Source: Clostridiaceae bacterium
GTDB taxonomy: Bacteria > Bacillota > Clostridia > Lutisporales > Lutisporaceae
Assembly (NCBI GenBank): GCA_028697435.1
Contig: JAQVFD010000031.1
Span: forward strand, 1 to 12,181
Length of the DNA stretch: 12,181 bases
Reading direction: 5' to 3'
The translations under genes and the position numbers were made by a program. Every line of letters starts with the position of its first letter. The stretch's first letter is position 1. This document shows positions 1-6,655 of the stretch, piece after piece. The notes beneath the pieces are model-generated. The model was not told the DNA's origin and ran no database searches. It saw nothing but the letters and a program-made list of their open reading frames with translations.

Positions 1-49
1 CCCCCGAAACCCCGAAACCCCGAAACCCCGAAACCTCGTAACCCGTATC
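1..49 (-). repeat. Tandem 8-base repeat array, G-rich on the - strand
   Basis: Bases 2-33 are four perfect copies of CCCCGAAA (TTTCGGGG on the - strand). Two diverged copies follow at 34-41 (TTACGAGG on the - strand) and 42-49 (GATACGGG). The array probably continues upstream, because base 1 already belongs to it. The four G-tracts of four or five bases on the - strand, separated by TTTC, meet the usual pattern for an intramolecular G-quadruplex. Diverged units of the same shape occur at 1726-1798 and 11387-11424. Function is unknown; it lies just upstream of the first gene. Confidence 0.9.
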
Positions 50-91
50 CTATGATGGCATTTTGATAATAATAATGGTATATTTAGTATT

Positions 92-99
92 AGAGGTGA
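92..99 (+). promoter_or_regulatory. Ribosome binding site that decides the PHP gene start
   Basis: AGAGGTGA lies 5 bases before a TTG at 105. The earlier in-frame candidates, TTG at 63 and ATG at 75, have no purine-rich site in front of them, so translation most likely starts at 105. Confidence 0.75.
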
Positions 100-104
100 A
101 GCAC

Positions 105-839
105 TTGATTAAGCTTTTTGCAGATTATCATACTCATACGGTTTACAGCCACGGTACGGGAGAAATTTTGGACAATGTTATGGCTGCAAGGAAAAAAGGA
201 CTTACTGAAATTGCCGTAACAGACCATGGAATAAGGCATTTTGCCTATGGTGTAAAAATTAAAGATATTGCAAAGATGAGGGATGAAATAGACAGGATAA
301 ATTATAATGCAGAAGGTATAAAAGTGCTCATGGGTATGGAGTGCAATATCATCAGTACCGATGGTGACATTGATATGAATGACAGTATACGCAAATACCT
401 TGACATACTTCTGGTAGGCTTTCACATGATGGTGTTACCTAAGACGGTTAGAGACGCTGTAAATATCTACGGTAGAAACTGCCTGTCGAAGGTACTGCAT
501 TTTGGCATGGAAGGAATTAAGGAAGCAAACACCGAATCAATGATCAAAGCAATCAGAAAGCATAAGATAGATATAATAACACATCCCGGCACCCGAATTC
601 CGCTGGATATTACCCTTATTGCAAGGGAAGCTGCTAAAGCAGGGACAGCTCTTGAAATTAATTCCCACAGCAGTTATATGAAAGCTAATCATGTTATCGA
701 GGCAGCAGGAGAAGGGGTGCGGTTTGTGATTAGCAGTGATGCCCATACACCCGAAAATGTGGGTAACTTTAAGAATGGGCTGGATATTGCACTGGAAGCC
801 GGGTTAAACTGCGCTCAAATCATAAATGCCACAAAATAA
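105..839 (+). CDS. PHP-domain phosphatase/phosphoesterase, YcdX-like
   Basis: This 244-residue protein is one PHP domain, the metal-dependent phosphoesterase fold shared by histidinol phosphatases, YcdX proteins and DNA polymerase N-termini. With TTG at 105 as start, the metal-ligand motifs appear in family order: HTHT (His9, His11), TDHG (His41), GMEC (Glu79), GFH (His107), ITHPG (His160) and SSDAH (Asp212, His214). All expected ligands are present, so the enzyme should be active, probably with two or three metal ions. The start is set by AGAGGTGA at 92-99, and starting there makes the protein begin just before the ADYHTHT motif, as usual in this family. It is probably cytosolic, as no signal peptide is seen. 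The rapZ start follows 15 bases later, and a PHP gene before rapZ is common in Clostridia. The physiological substrate is unknown; histidinol phosphatase activity is less likely because there are no his genes nearby. Confidence 0.9.
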   Translation: MIKLFADYHTHTVYSHGTGEILDNVMAARKKGLTEIAVTDHGIRHFAYGVKIKDIAKMRDEIDRINYNAEGIKVLMGMECNIISTDGDIDMNDSIRKYLDILLVGFHMMVLPKTVRDAVNIYGRNCLSKVLHFGMEGIKEANTESMIKAIRKHKIDIITHPGTRIPLDITLIAREAAKAGTALEINSHSSYMKANHVIEAAGEGVRFVISSDAHTPENVGNFKNGLDIALEAGLNCAQIINATK

Positions 840-854
840 ACAGGAGGTGTATCA

Positions 855-1721
855 ATGAAGTTTTTAATCGTTACCGGTTTGTCAGGGGCCGGGAAAAGTC
901 AATCAATAAAGTTCTTAGAGGACTTGGGATATTTTTGTGTTGATAATCTGCCTCCTGCTTTGCTTGGCAGGTTTGTTGAGATGTGCTCTGAAGGCAAGGG
1001 TGATATAAAAAAGGCAGCCATAGTAATAGATATAAGAGTAGGCAAGTTCTTGGATCATCTGACTGTCAGCCTCGATGAGCTTAAGGCATCAGGTCATACC
1101 TACGACATACTGTTTCTGGAAGCTTCCGATGAGACTCTTATTAAGAGATTCAAATCCAGCAGAAGGATGCACCCTTTGTCTGTAGGCGGCAGAATAATAA
1201 ACGGTATAAAAGCAGAAAGAAGAAAGCTTCAGGAAATAAAATCCAAAGCTACGAATATAATAGATACGACGAATATGAGTCCTTCGGAACTAAAACAGGA
1301 AATAATACATCTATTTGTTGAGGGAGGTAAGTCAGAAGGGCTTATAATAAATATTATTTCCTTTGGTTTTAAGTATGGAATACCATTGGATTCCGACATG
1401 GTATTCGATGTAAGGTTTCTTCCAAATCCATATTATGTGGAAGAACTTAAGAGGTTCAGCGGTATAGATGAGGGGGTCAGGAATTATGTCATGCAGTGGC
1501 CTGCGGCGGTAGAATTCATGAATAAACTAACCGATATGGTTGAGTTTCTGATACCCCATTTCATTAAAGAAGGCAAATCTCAGATAGTAATCACAATTGG
1601 CTGCACAGGAGGACGACACCGCTCAGTTACAATGGCCAACATGCTGAGTAATAAGCTGAAGGAGACAAGTCACAGGGTTATAGTGGAGCATAGGGATATT
1701 GAAGAGGAAAAGTATAGTTAA
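855..1721 (+). CDS. rapZ: RapZ/YvcJ-family nucleotide-binding regulator
   Basis: RapZ/YvcJ proteins are P-loop nucleotide-binding proteins. In E. coli RapZ controls GlmS (glucosamine-6-phosphate synthase) through small RNAs; B. subtilis YvcJ hydrolyses nucleotides and affects competence. The 288-residue length is normal. The Walker A loop GLSGAGKS is at residues 8-15 and a hydrophobic strand ending in Asp (AIVID) is near 55-59. The C-terminal domain carries the family marks FGFKYG (170-175), DVRFLPNP (185-192) and GCTGGRHRSV (249-258). ATG at 855 follows an ideal AGGAGGTG at 842-849. The last ten residues are mostly acidic (HRDIEEEKYS), without the basic tail that E. coli RapZ uses for RNA, so sRNA binding as in E. 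coli should not be assumed. It probably shares a transcript with the PHP gene upstream. Confidence 0.96.
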   Translation: MKFLIVTGLSGAGKSQSIKFLEDLGYFCVDNLPPALLGRFVEMCSEGKGDIKKAAIVIDIRVGKFLDHLTVSLDELKASGHTYDILFLEASDETLIKRFKSSRRMHPLSVGGRIINGIKAERRKLQEIKSKATNIIDTTNMSPSELKQEIIHLFVEGGKSEGLIINIISFGFKYGIPLDSDMVFDVRFLPNPYYVEELKRFSGIDEGVRNYVMQWPAAVEFMNKLTDMVEFLIPHFIKEGKSQIVITIGCTGGRHRSVTMANMLSNKLKETSHRVIVEHRDIEEEKYS

Positions 1722-1725
1722 ACCA

Positions 1726-1798
1726 GACACGAGTCGCGAGATTATGAAGGGCTCTGGAGCAGATGATTTTGGAGTTGTGAGGTTATGAGGAATAGGGG
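1726..1798 (+). repeat. Degenerate G-rich 8-base repeats in the rapZ-yvcK gap
   Basis: The 85-base gap between rapZ and yvcK ends in three consecutive 8-base units: TTGTGAGG (1775-1782), TTATGAGG (1783-1790) and AATAGGGG (1791-1798). Earlier, more decayed pieces (CACGAG, CGCGAG, TTATGAAGG) lie at about 1728-1750. The units match those at the window start and after pfkA if CG has become TG. The last unit overlaps the yvcK ribosome binding site. No hairpin with a T-run, hence no terminator, is visible here. Confidence 0.6.
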
Positions 1799-1801
1799 GA
1801 G
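1794..1801 (+). promoter_or_regulatory. yvcK ribosome binding site, part of the G-rich repeat
   Basis: AGGGGGAG lies 5 bases before the TTG at 1807 and overlaps the final 8-base repeat unit. It supports TTG as the yvcK start and means the repeat supplies the translation signal. Confidence 0.7.
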
Positions 1802-1806
1802 CGCTT

Positions 1807-2841
1807 TTGAAGAATAATTTAATTGAAGATTCATTACACGAGAAGGAGATCATCTCCGGGGGTCCGAAGATTGTAGCAATAGGAGGGGGGACAGGTCTTT
1901 CGGTACTTCTCAGAGGTTTGAAGAAATATACATCCAACATTACTGCAGTAGTAACAGTATCCGATGACGGCGGAGGTTCGGGGCTTTTACGTAAGGAAAT
2001 GGGAATTCTCCCTCCGGGAGATATCAGAAACTGTATAGTAGCCCTTGCCAATACTGAACCGATAATGGAGCAGCTTATGCAATACAGGTTCAGAGAAGGA
2101 TCCTTAAAAGGACAGAGTTTTGGGAACCTTTTTATAGCGGCAATGAACGACATATGCGGAAGTTTTGATGTTGCTGTCAGAGAAGTAAGCAGTGTATTGG
2201 CTGTGACGGGGAAAGTTCTGCCGGTGACGGTAGAAAATGTGGTGCTATATGCCGAGCTTGAAGACGGTACCGTTATTAAAGGTGAGTCGCAAATACCTAT
2301 CAAGCAGCAAGCATTGAACAAACGAATAAGAAAGGTATTTCTGAAACCGGGTAATTGCATGCCCCTGCCGGTAGCTCTTCAAGAGATTCATGATGCAGAC
2401 ATTGTAATACTTGGACCCGGAAGCTTATATACCAGTATTATACCAAATATTCTGGTTAAAAACATTGCAAAGGCAATTAACAACACCAAAGCAACTAAGA
2501 TATATGTAAGCAATTTGATGACACAGCAGGGAGAAACAATAGGATACAGCCTTTCGGAACATATAAAGGCAATTAATTATCACGGAAGCAAGGTATTGAT
2601 AGATTATGCAATAGCCAATACAGGGGAAATTCCACAAAACCTTTTGGAAAAATACAAAACAGAAGATGCTTCTCCGGTTTTGATTGATTATGATATAATA
2701 GCTGATATGGGGATTAAAGTCCTTGAAGGAGATTTTGTAAGTATCGAGAACGGATATTTAAGGCATGATTTTAATAAGCTGGCAGAGCAAATATTCAAGC
2801 TGTTGGATGGGGATCAGAAGAAATTAACAAAGGGGAGATAA
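1807..2841 (+). CDS. yvcK: YvcK/GlmR (CofD-like) gluconeogenesis and cell-wall regulator
   Basis: YvcK (GlmR) is a CofD-like protein that in B. subtilis is needed for growth on gluconeogenic carbon, binds UDP-GlcNAc and promotes carbon flow from fructose-6-phosphate into peptidoglycan precursors. This 344-residue copy has the glycine-rich nucleotide/sugar-binding loop AIGGGTGLS (24-32), VSDDGGGSGLLR (51-62), PPGDIRNC (69-76), GQSFGNL (102-108), GPGSLYTS (213-220) and NLMTQQGET (236-244), all typical. The start is TTG at 1807. The roughly 20 residues before the first strand are an N-terminal extension of low conservation. An 85-base G-rich gap separates it from rapZ, larger than the other gaps in this block; lepB begins 2 bases after its stop. 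The YvcK subtype is clear; the CofD lactyl-transferase role is unlikely because there are no F420 genes here. Confidence 0.95.
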   Translation: MKNNLIEDSLHEKEIISGGPKIVAIGGGTGLSVLLRGLKKYTSNITAVVTVSDDGGGSGLLRKEMGILPPGDIRNCIVALANTEPIMEQLMQYRFREGSLKGQSFGNLFIAAMNDICGSFDVAVREVSSVLAVTGKVLPVTVENVVLYAELEDGTVIKGESQIPIKQQALNKRIRKVFLKPGNCMPLPVALQEIHDADIVILGPGSLYTSIIPNILVKNIAKAINNTKATKIYVSNLMTQQGETIGYSLSEHIKAINYHGSKVLIDYAIANTGEIPQNLLEKYKTEDASPVLIDYDIIADMGIKVLEGDFVSIENGYLRHDFNKLAEQIFKLLDGDQKKLTKGR

Positions 2842-2843
2842 GT

Positions 2844-3368
2844 TTGGACGAAAATATAAAAAAAGAGGTAATATCATGGATAAAATTGATATTATCAGCA
2901 TTTGTCATTGCTTTTATATTAAAAACCTATATATTTCAGATAGCACTGGTGAACCAGATATCAATGGAACCTACCCTTTACGAGGGGCAGATACTTGTAA
3001 TAGCAAAGGTGAATTATCTGTTCAGTGACCCTGAAAGAGGCGATATTGTGGTGCTTAAGGACGAGTTGGAGAACAAGTATTTGATTAAAAGAGCGATAGG
3101 ACTTCCGGGTGAAGTCATTGATATAAAAAACGACAGGGTTTATATAGACGGAGAAGAACTGGAACCGGATTATACGGATATACCAACCCGGGATAATGGT
3201 TTTGTCAAGACCAGGGTACCGGAAGGAAAGTATTTTGTAATGGGAGATAACAGGCTTCACAGCAGGGATAGCCGTTCAGATACTGTGGGTTTTGTAAACC
3301 GGGATAATATTGTGGGAAAAGCAGTTGTCAGAATTTGGCCTTTTAGTAAAATCGGAGTAGTAAAATAA
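2844..3368 (+). CDS. lepB: Type I signal peptidase
   Basis: This is a membrane-bound serine protease of family S26 that removes signal peptides from secreted proteins on the outer face of the membrane. The 174-residue protein has one N-terminal membrane segment (about residues 11-31) and a short charged N-terminus, the usual small Gram-positive form. Catalytic Ser40 sits in NQISMEPTL, catalytic Lys82 in IKRAIGLPGE (81-90), and the box E motif GDNRLHSRDSR is at 134-144. TTG at 2844 is preceded by AGGGGAG (2831-2837), which overlaps the end of yvcK; the gap to yvcK is 2 bases, so translation is probably coupled. The gene separates yvcK from whiA, which are adjacent in many Firmicutes. Whether this is the main or an additional signal peptidase cannot be told from this window. 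Confidence 0.95.
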   Translation: MDENIKKEVISWIKLILSAFVIAFILKTYIFQIALVNQISMEPTLYEGQILVIAKVNYLFSDPERGDIVVLKDELENKYLIKRAIGLPGEVIDIKNDRVYIDGEELEPDYTDIPTRDNGFVKTRVPEGKYFVMGDNRLHSRDSRSDTVGFVNRDNIVGKAVVRIWPFSKIGVVK

Positions 3369-3384
3369 AGGGGAGCTGGTTAAT

Positions 3385-4341
3385 ATGACCTTTTCTTCTA
3401 TGACAAAAAATGAGATATCTAAGATTGCAGTCACTAATAAGTGCTGTCAGCTTGCACTGCTGTCAGCACTTATTAAAATGACCGGGACGCTTCAGATACA
3501 TGGAGTTGACAGAATAGGAATCACGCTTTCCACTGAGAATGCTTCAATAGCAAGACTGATGTTTTCACTGCTGAAGAGCTGTTTTGAAATAGACATCAGA
3601 GTAGTCATGAGGAAGAACAGGCATCTTAAGAAGAACAATAATTATACTTTATATATCGATCCTGACATGGGTTCCCAGGATATACTCAAGATGACCGGGA
3701 TAATGTTGGAGGGCAACCGGGGATTAAAACTAAACCATAAGCTTCCTCACCTTTTGATAAACAAGGCTTGCTGCAAAAAAACCTATCTTAGAGGGGTTTT
3801 TCTGGGAGGCGGATCCATAAGCGATCCCGAAAAGACCTATCACCTCGAACTTGTGACAAATAATGAAGGTTTTGCTGAAGATATTAAAGATATGATGAAC
3901 CATTATGAGCTTGGTGCAAAGGTTGTAGTAAGAAAAGGCAGCTATGTGGTTTATATAAAAGAAGGGGATCGCATTGTGAACTTTTTGAATATAATCGGAG
4001 CCCACAATGCACTGTTGAAGCTGGAAAACATCAGGATATACAAGGAATTGAGAAATAATGTAAACAGGATAGTGAATTGCGAGACTGCTAACTTGGATAA
4101 GACTCTTAATGCAGCTTTAAGACAGATAGATAATATTGAATACATCAGGGATACAATAGGCTTGGATAAACTTCCCAAGGGCTTAGCTGAAATCGCGGGG
4201 TTGAGGCTGGATTTCAGGGATGCAACTCTTAAGGAATTGGGAGAAATGATGAGTCCCGCAATAGGAAAATCCGGAGTCAATCATAGACTGAGAAAACTGG
4301 ATCAAGTGGCAGAAAATCTCAGAGACAGGAATAGGGAGTAA
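3385..4341 (+). CDS. whiA: WhiA, sporulation/cell-division regulator
   Basis: WhiA is a DNA-binding protein that controls sporulation septation in Streptomyces and influences cell division and chromosome segregation in B. subtilis. The 318-residue protein shows the expected plan: an N-terminal WhiA domain (about 1-115), a degenerate LAGLIDADG homing-endonuclease-like core beginning with LRGVFLGGGSISDPEKTYHL (135-154), and a C-terminal helix-turn-helix with TLKELGEMM and SGVNHRLRKL (281-305). The core has GGGS where active endonucleases have acidic residues, as in other WhiA proteins, so no nuclease activity is expected. ATG at 3385 follows AAGGGGAG (3368-3375) with a 9-base spacer. It begins 16 bases after lepB and is followed 23 bases later by the glucokinase gene. 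A perfect 12-base inverted repeat lies inside its early coding region (3435-3475). Confidence 0.94.
   Translation: MTFSSMTKNEISKIAVTNKCCQLALLSALIKMTGTLQIHGVDRIGITLSTENASIARLMFSLLKSCFEIDIRVVMRKNRHLKKNNNYTLYIDPDMGSQDILKMTGIMLEGNRGLKLNHKLPHLLINKACCKKTYLRGVFLGGGSISDPEKTYHLELVTNNEGFAEDIKDMMNHYELGAKVVVRKGSYVVYIKEGDRIVNFLNIIGAHNALLKLENIRIYKELRNNVNRIVNCETANLDKTLNAALRQIDNIEYIRDTIGLDKLPKGLAEIAGLRLDFRDATLKELGEMMSPAIGKSGVNHRLRKLDQVAENLRDRNRE
3435..3475. repeat. Perfect 12-base inverted repeat inside whiA
   Basis: TAATAAGTGCTG (3435-3446) is the exact reverse complement of CAGCACTTATTA (3464-3475), with 17 bases between. The segment also holds GCTGTCAGC twice as a direct repeat (3443-3451 and 3459-3467), itself a 9-base palindrome around a central T. 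It begins 50 bases after the first base of the whiA start codon. No T-run follows, so it is not an intrinsic terminator. It could be an mRNA hairpin, an operator, or chance. Confidence 0.75.
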
Positions 4342-4364
4342 AGCATGTTTTCGGAGGTGCGGTA

Positions 4365-5300
4365 ATGCTTGTAGGAATTGACCTTGGAGGTACTGAAATA
4401 AAAGCAGGTTTGGTGGACAGGGACGGAAGGATACTTATTCGTTCTTCCATAGTCACCGGAACAGGAAGAAGCTACAGATTAATAATTGAAGATATGCAGA
4501 AGCAGGTGGAAAAGCTTCTCAAAGACTATGGGACAAGCATAGACGGCATTGAATCCATAGGCATCGGGGCCCCCGGGCTGATGAATGACAGAAGCGGATA
4601 TGTCATATATTGCCCTAATCTTTTCTGGGAGAACATTCCTTTGGGGATTATGCTTCATGAGCATTTTAACAAACCTGTATATATGGAAAATGATGCAAAT
4701 GCTGCGGCTTTGGCTGAAAGTCTTTTCGGTTCGACAAAAGGTGCGGTCAACTCTGTGCTGATTACAATCGGAACCGGTATTGGCGGAGGAATAATAATAG
4801 ATCATAAAATTTACAGTGGAAGTCATTTTGCGGGTTCTGAAATTGGGCATATGATTGTAGGACCTAATTTTTACAGGTGTAACTGTGGAAATAACGGCTG
4901 CCTTGAGACCTTTGCCTCGGCATTGGCAATGAAAAAGTATGCCGTACACAGGGTTGAAATTGACGGAATCAAGACAAGCATTACAAACATCAATGCCAAG
5001 ACGATCTTTGATGCGGCAAAGGAAGGGGATCAGCTTGGAATTGAGACTGTAGACCGGATGATAAAGTATCTTTCAATAGGAATAATAAATGTATTCAATC
5101 TTCTGGATCCGGAAATAATTGCAATAGGCGGCGGGGTATCAAAGGCCGGAAGCTATCTTACAGATAAGTTGAAAGAGGAAGTCGGCAAGATGTACTTTAC
5201 ACACCGCATTCAATACGGTGATATAGTATTAGCACAGCTTGGAAATGAAGCAGGGCTGCTGGGAGCAGCTTTCCTTGGAATTAACAAGTATCAGAAATGA
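4365..5300 (+). CDS. glcK: ROK-family glucokinase
   Basis: It phosphorylates glucose to glucose-6-phosphate with ATP in the cytosol. The 311-residue protein has the ROK phosphate-binding loop DLGGTEIKAG (6-15), the catalytic motif ENDANAAALAE (108-118, Asp110 the likely base), GTGIGGGII (136-144), substrate Glu159 and zinc ligands His162 plus Cys172, Cys174 and Cys179 in the CxCGxxGCLE motif. There is no N-terminal helix-turn-helix, so it is a sugar kinase and not a ROK repressor such as XylR or NagC. ATG at 4365 follows GGAGGTG at 4353-4359. Its stop is 14 bases before pgi, whose enzyme uses its product, which supports glucokinase over other hexose kinases. Fructokinase, N-acetylglucosamine kinase or N-acetylmannosamine kinase activity cannot be excluded from sequence alone. 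The gene symbol follows the B. subtilis ROK glucokinase. Confidence 0.87.
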   Translation: MLVGIDLGGTEIKAGLVDRDGRILIRSSIVTGTGRSYRLIIEDMQKQVEKLLKDYGTSIDGIESIGIGAPGLMNDRSGYVIYCPNLFWENIPLGIMLHEHFNKPVYMENDANAAALAESLFGSTKGAVNSVLITIGTGIGGGIIIDHKIYSGSHFAGSEIGHMIVGPNFYRCNCGNNGCLETFASALAMKKYAVHRVEIDGIKTSITNINAKTIFDAAKEGDQLGIETVDRMIKYLSIGIINVFNLLDPEIIAIGGGVSKAGSYLTDKLKEEVGKMYFTHRIQYGDIVLAQLGNEAGLLGAAFLGINKYQK

Positions 5301-5302
5301 TA

Positions 5303-5310
5303 AAGGAGGA
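5303..5310 (+). promoter_or_regulatory. Ribosome binding site that decides the pgi start
   Basis: AAGGAGGA sits 4 bases before ATG at 5315. An in-frame ATG at 5297 overlaps the glucokinase stop and would place this site inside the coding region, so 5315 is the better start. Confidence 0.8.
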
Positions 5311-5314
5311 CGCT

Positions 5315-6655
5315 ATGAAAAAGCTTGAATTTGATTACTCAAATTCCATGGTAATGGATCACGAAATATATAATTTCAGAGAATATGTGAAGTCTGCTCA
5401 TAACATGCTCCATGAAAAGACGGGAGCGGGAAATGACTTTCTCGGCTGGGTGGATTATCCTAAGAACTTTGATGGAGATGAAATTGAGAGAATTATAAGC
5501 GCTGCAGGTCGGATAAAAGACTCTTCGGAGGTGTTTCTAATAATAGGTATAGGGGGCTCTTACCTTGGAGCAAGGGCTGCCGTGGAGCTTCTTGGACATT
5601 CATTTCATAACCTGCTGCCAAAAGAAAAAAGAAATGCACCTGAGATATATTTTCTAGGAAACAATATTAGCGGAACATATATAAAGGAGCTTATGGAAGT
5701 AATAGAAGGAAAAAGCGTAAGCGCCTGCGTTGTATCAAAGTCAGGAACTACTACCGAACCCGCTGTTGCGTTCAGGTTTGTAAAGGCGTATCTGGAGGAG
5801 AAATATGGAAAGCAGGAAGCCGCTAAAAGGATATTTGCCATTACGGACGCCTCCAGAGGCGCACTTAAGAAGCTTGCTGATTCCGAAGGATATGAGTCCT
5901 TTGTAATAGCAGATGACATAGGGGGCAGATATTCGGTGCTGACTCCCGTAGGGCTTCTTCCTATTGCGGCGGCAGGAATTGATGTGAAAAGAATACTGGA
6001 AGGTGCAAGGTGCGCCTGGGAAGAATACTTGGAGCCGGAACTGGAAAAGAATCAATGCTATCAGTATGGGACTGTAAGAAGGTTACTTGCCGGAAAAGGA
6101 AAGGCTATTGAAGTTCTGATAAACTATGAGCCTTCACTGCACTTCTTTTCCGAGTGGTGGAAGCAGTTGTTCGGTGAAAGTGAAGGAAAGGATGGGAAGG
6201 GTATCTTCCCTGCATCAATGGATTTTTCTACCGATTTGCATTCCCTGGGACAGTTACTTCAGGATGGGACCAGGAATATGTTTGAGACTGTCCTTAATAT
6301 AGAAAAGCCTAAGTTGGAAGTGGAACTGGTAAGTGATGAGGAAAACCTGGACGGCTTGAATTTCATAAGCGGAAAAACCATGGAATACGTGAACAAAAAG
6401 GCGTTTCAGGGCACACTGCTTGCCCATAAGAGCGGAGGGGTTCCGATAAATGTAATAAATATTCCCGAAATCAATGAGTACTACTTTGGGAAGATGGTTT
6501 ACTTCTTCGAAAAGGCATGCGGAATAAGCGGATATTTACTCGGCGTCAATCCTTTTGATCAACCGGGGGTTGAGGAGTATAAGAAGAACATGTTTGCACT
6601 TTTGGGTAAACCGGGTTATGAAGAATTAAGGGAAAGGCTTGAAAGAAAACTATGA
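5315..6655 (+). CDS. pgi: Glucose-6-phosphate isomerase
   Basis: It interconverts glucose-6-phosphate and fructose-6-phosphate in glycolysis and gluconeogenesis. The 446-residue length fits the short bacterial form (about 450). Sugar-phosphate-binding motifs are GIGGSYLGA (78-86) and SKSGTTTEP (141-149). The first family signature, DDIGGRYSVLTPVGLLP, spans 200-216. Catalytic Glu288 lies in QLFGESEGK, His309 in TDLHSLGQ, and the second signature GYLLGVNPFDQPGVEEYK (406-423) leads to the active-site Lys. All key residues are present. It starts 14 bases after the glucokinase stop and its own stop TGA overlaps the dnaE start as ATGA, so glcK, pgi and dnaE should be on one transcript. Fructose-6-phosphate made here feeds both the phosphofructokinases downstream and GlmS-dependent cell-wall synthesis. 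Confidence 0.97.
   Translation: MKKLEFDYSNSMVMDHEIYNFREYVKSAHNMLHEKTGAGNDFLGWVDYPKNFDGDEIERIISAAGRIKDSSEVFLIIGIGGSYLGARAAVELLGHSFHNLLPKEKRNAPEIYFLGNNISGTYIKELMEVIEGKSVSACVVSKSGTTTEPAVAFRFVKAYLEEKYGKQEAAKRIFAITDASRGALKKLADSEGYESFVIADDIGGRYSVLTPVGLLPIAAAGIDVKRILEGARCAWEEYLEPELEKNQCYQYGTVRRLLAGKGKAIEVLINYEPSLHFFSEWWKQLFGESEGKDGKGIFPASMDFSTDLHSLGQLLQDGTRNMFETVLNIEKPKLEVELVSDEENLDGLNFISGKTMEYVNKKAFQGTLLAHKSGGVPINVINIPEINEYYFGKMVYFFEKACGISGYLLGVNPFDQPGVEEYKKNMFALLGKPGYEELRERLERKL

Noticed and set aside
1..49. CRISPR-like array
   Set aside because: The units are 8 bases long and directly abutting, with no spacers; it is a simple tandem repeat.
63..90. TTGATA (63-68) and TAGTAT (85-90), spaced 16, as a promoter for the PHP gene
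   Set aside because: Transcription would start at about 97, inside the ribosome binding site (92-99), leaving no usable leader. The promoter is more likely upstream of the window.
3780..3860. Homing endonuclease or intein signal in the LAGLIDADG-like part of whiA
   Set aside because: The core is degenerate (GGGS, no catalytic acidic pair) as in all WhiA proteins, and the gene is uninterrupted.
5847..5861. CGCCT/AGGCG short hairpin in pgi
   Set aside because: A five-base stem inside a coding region with no T-run is common by chance.
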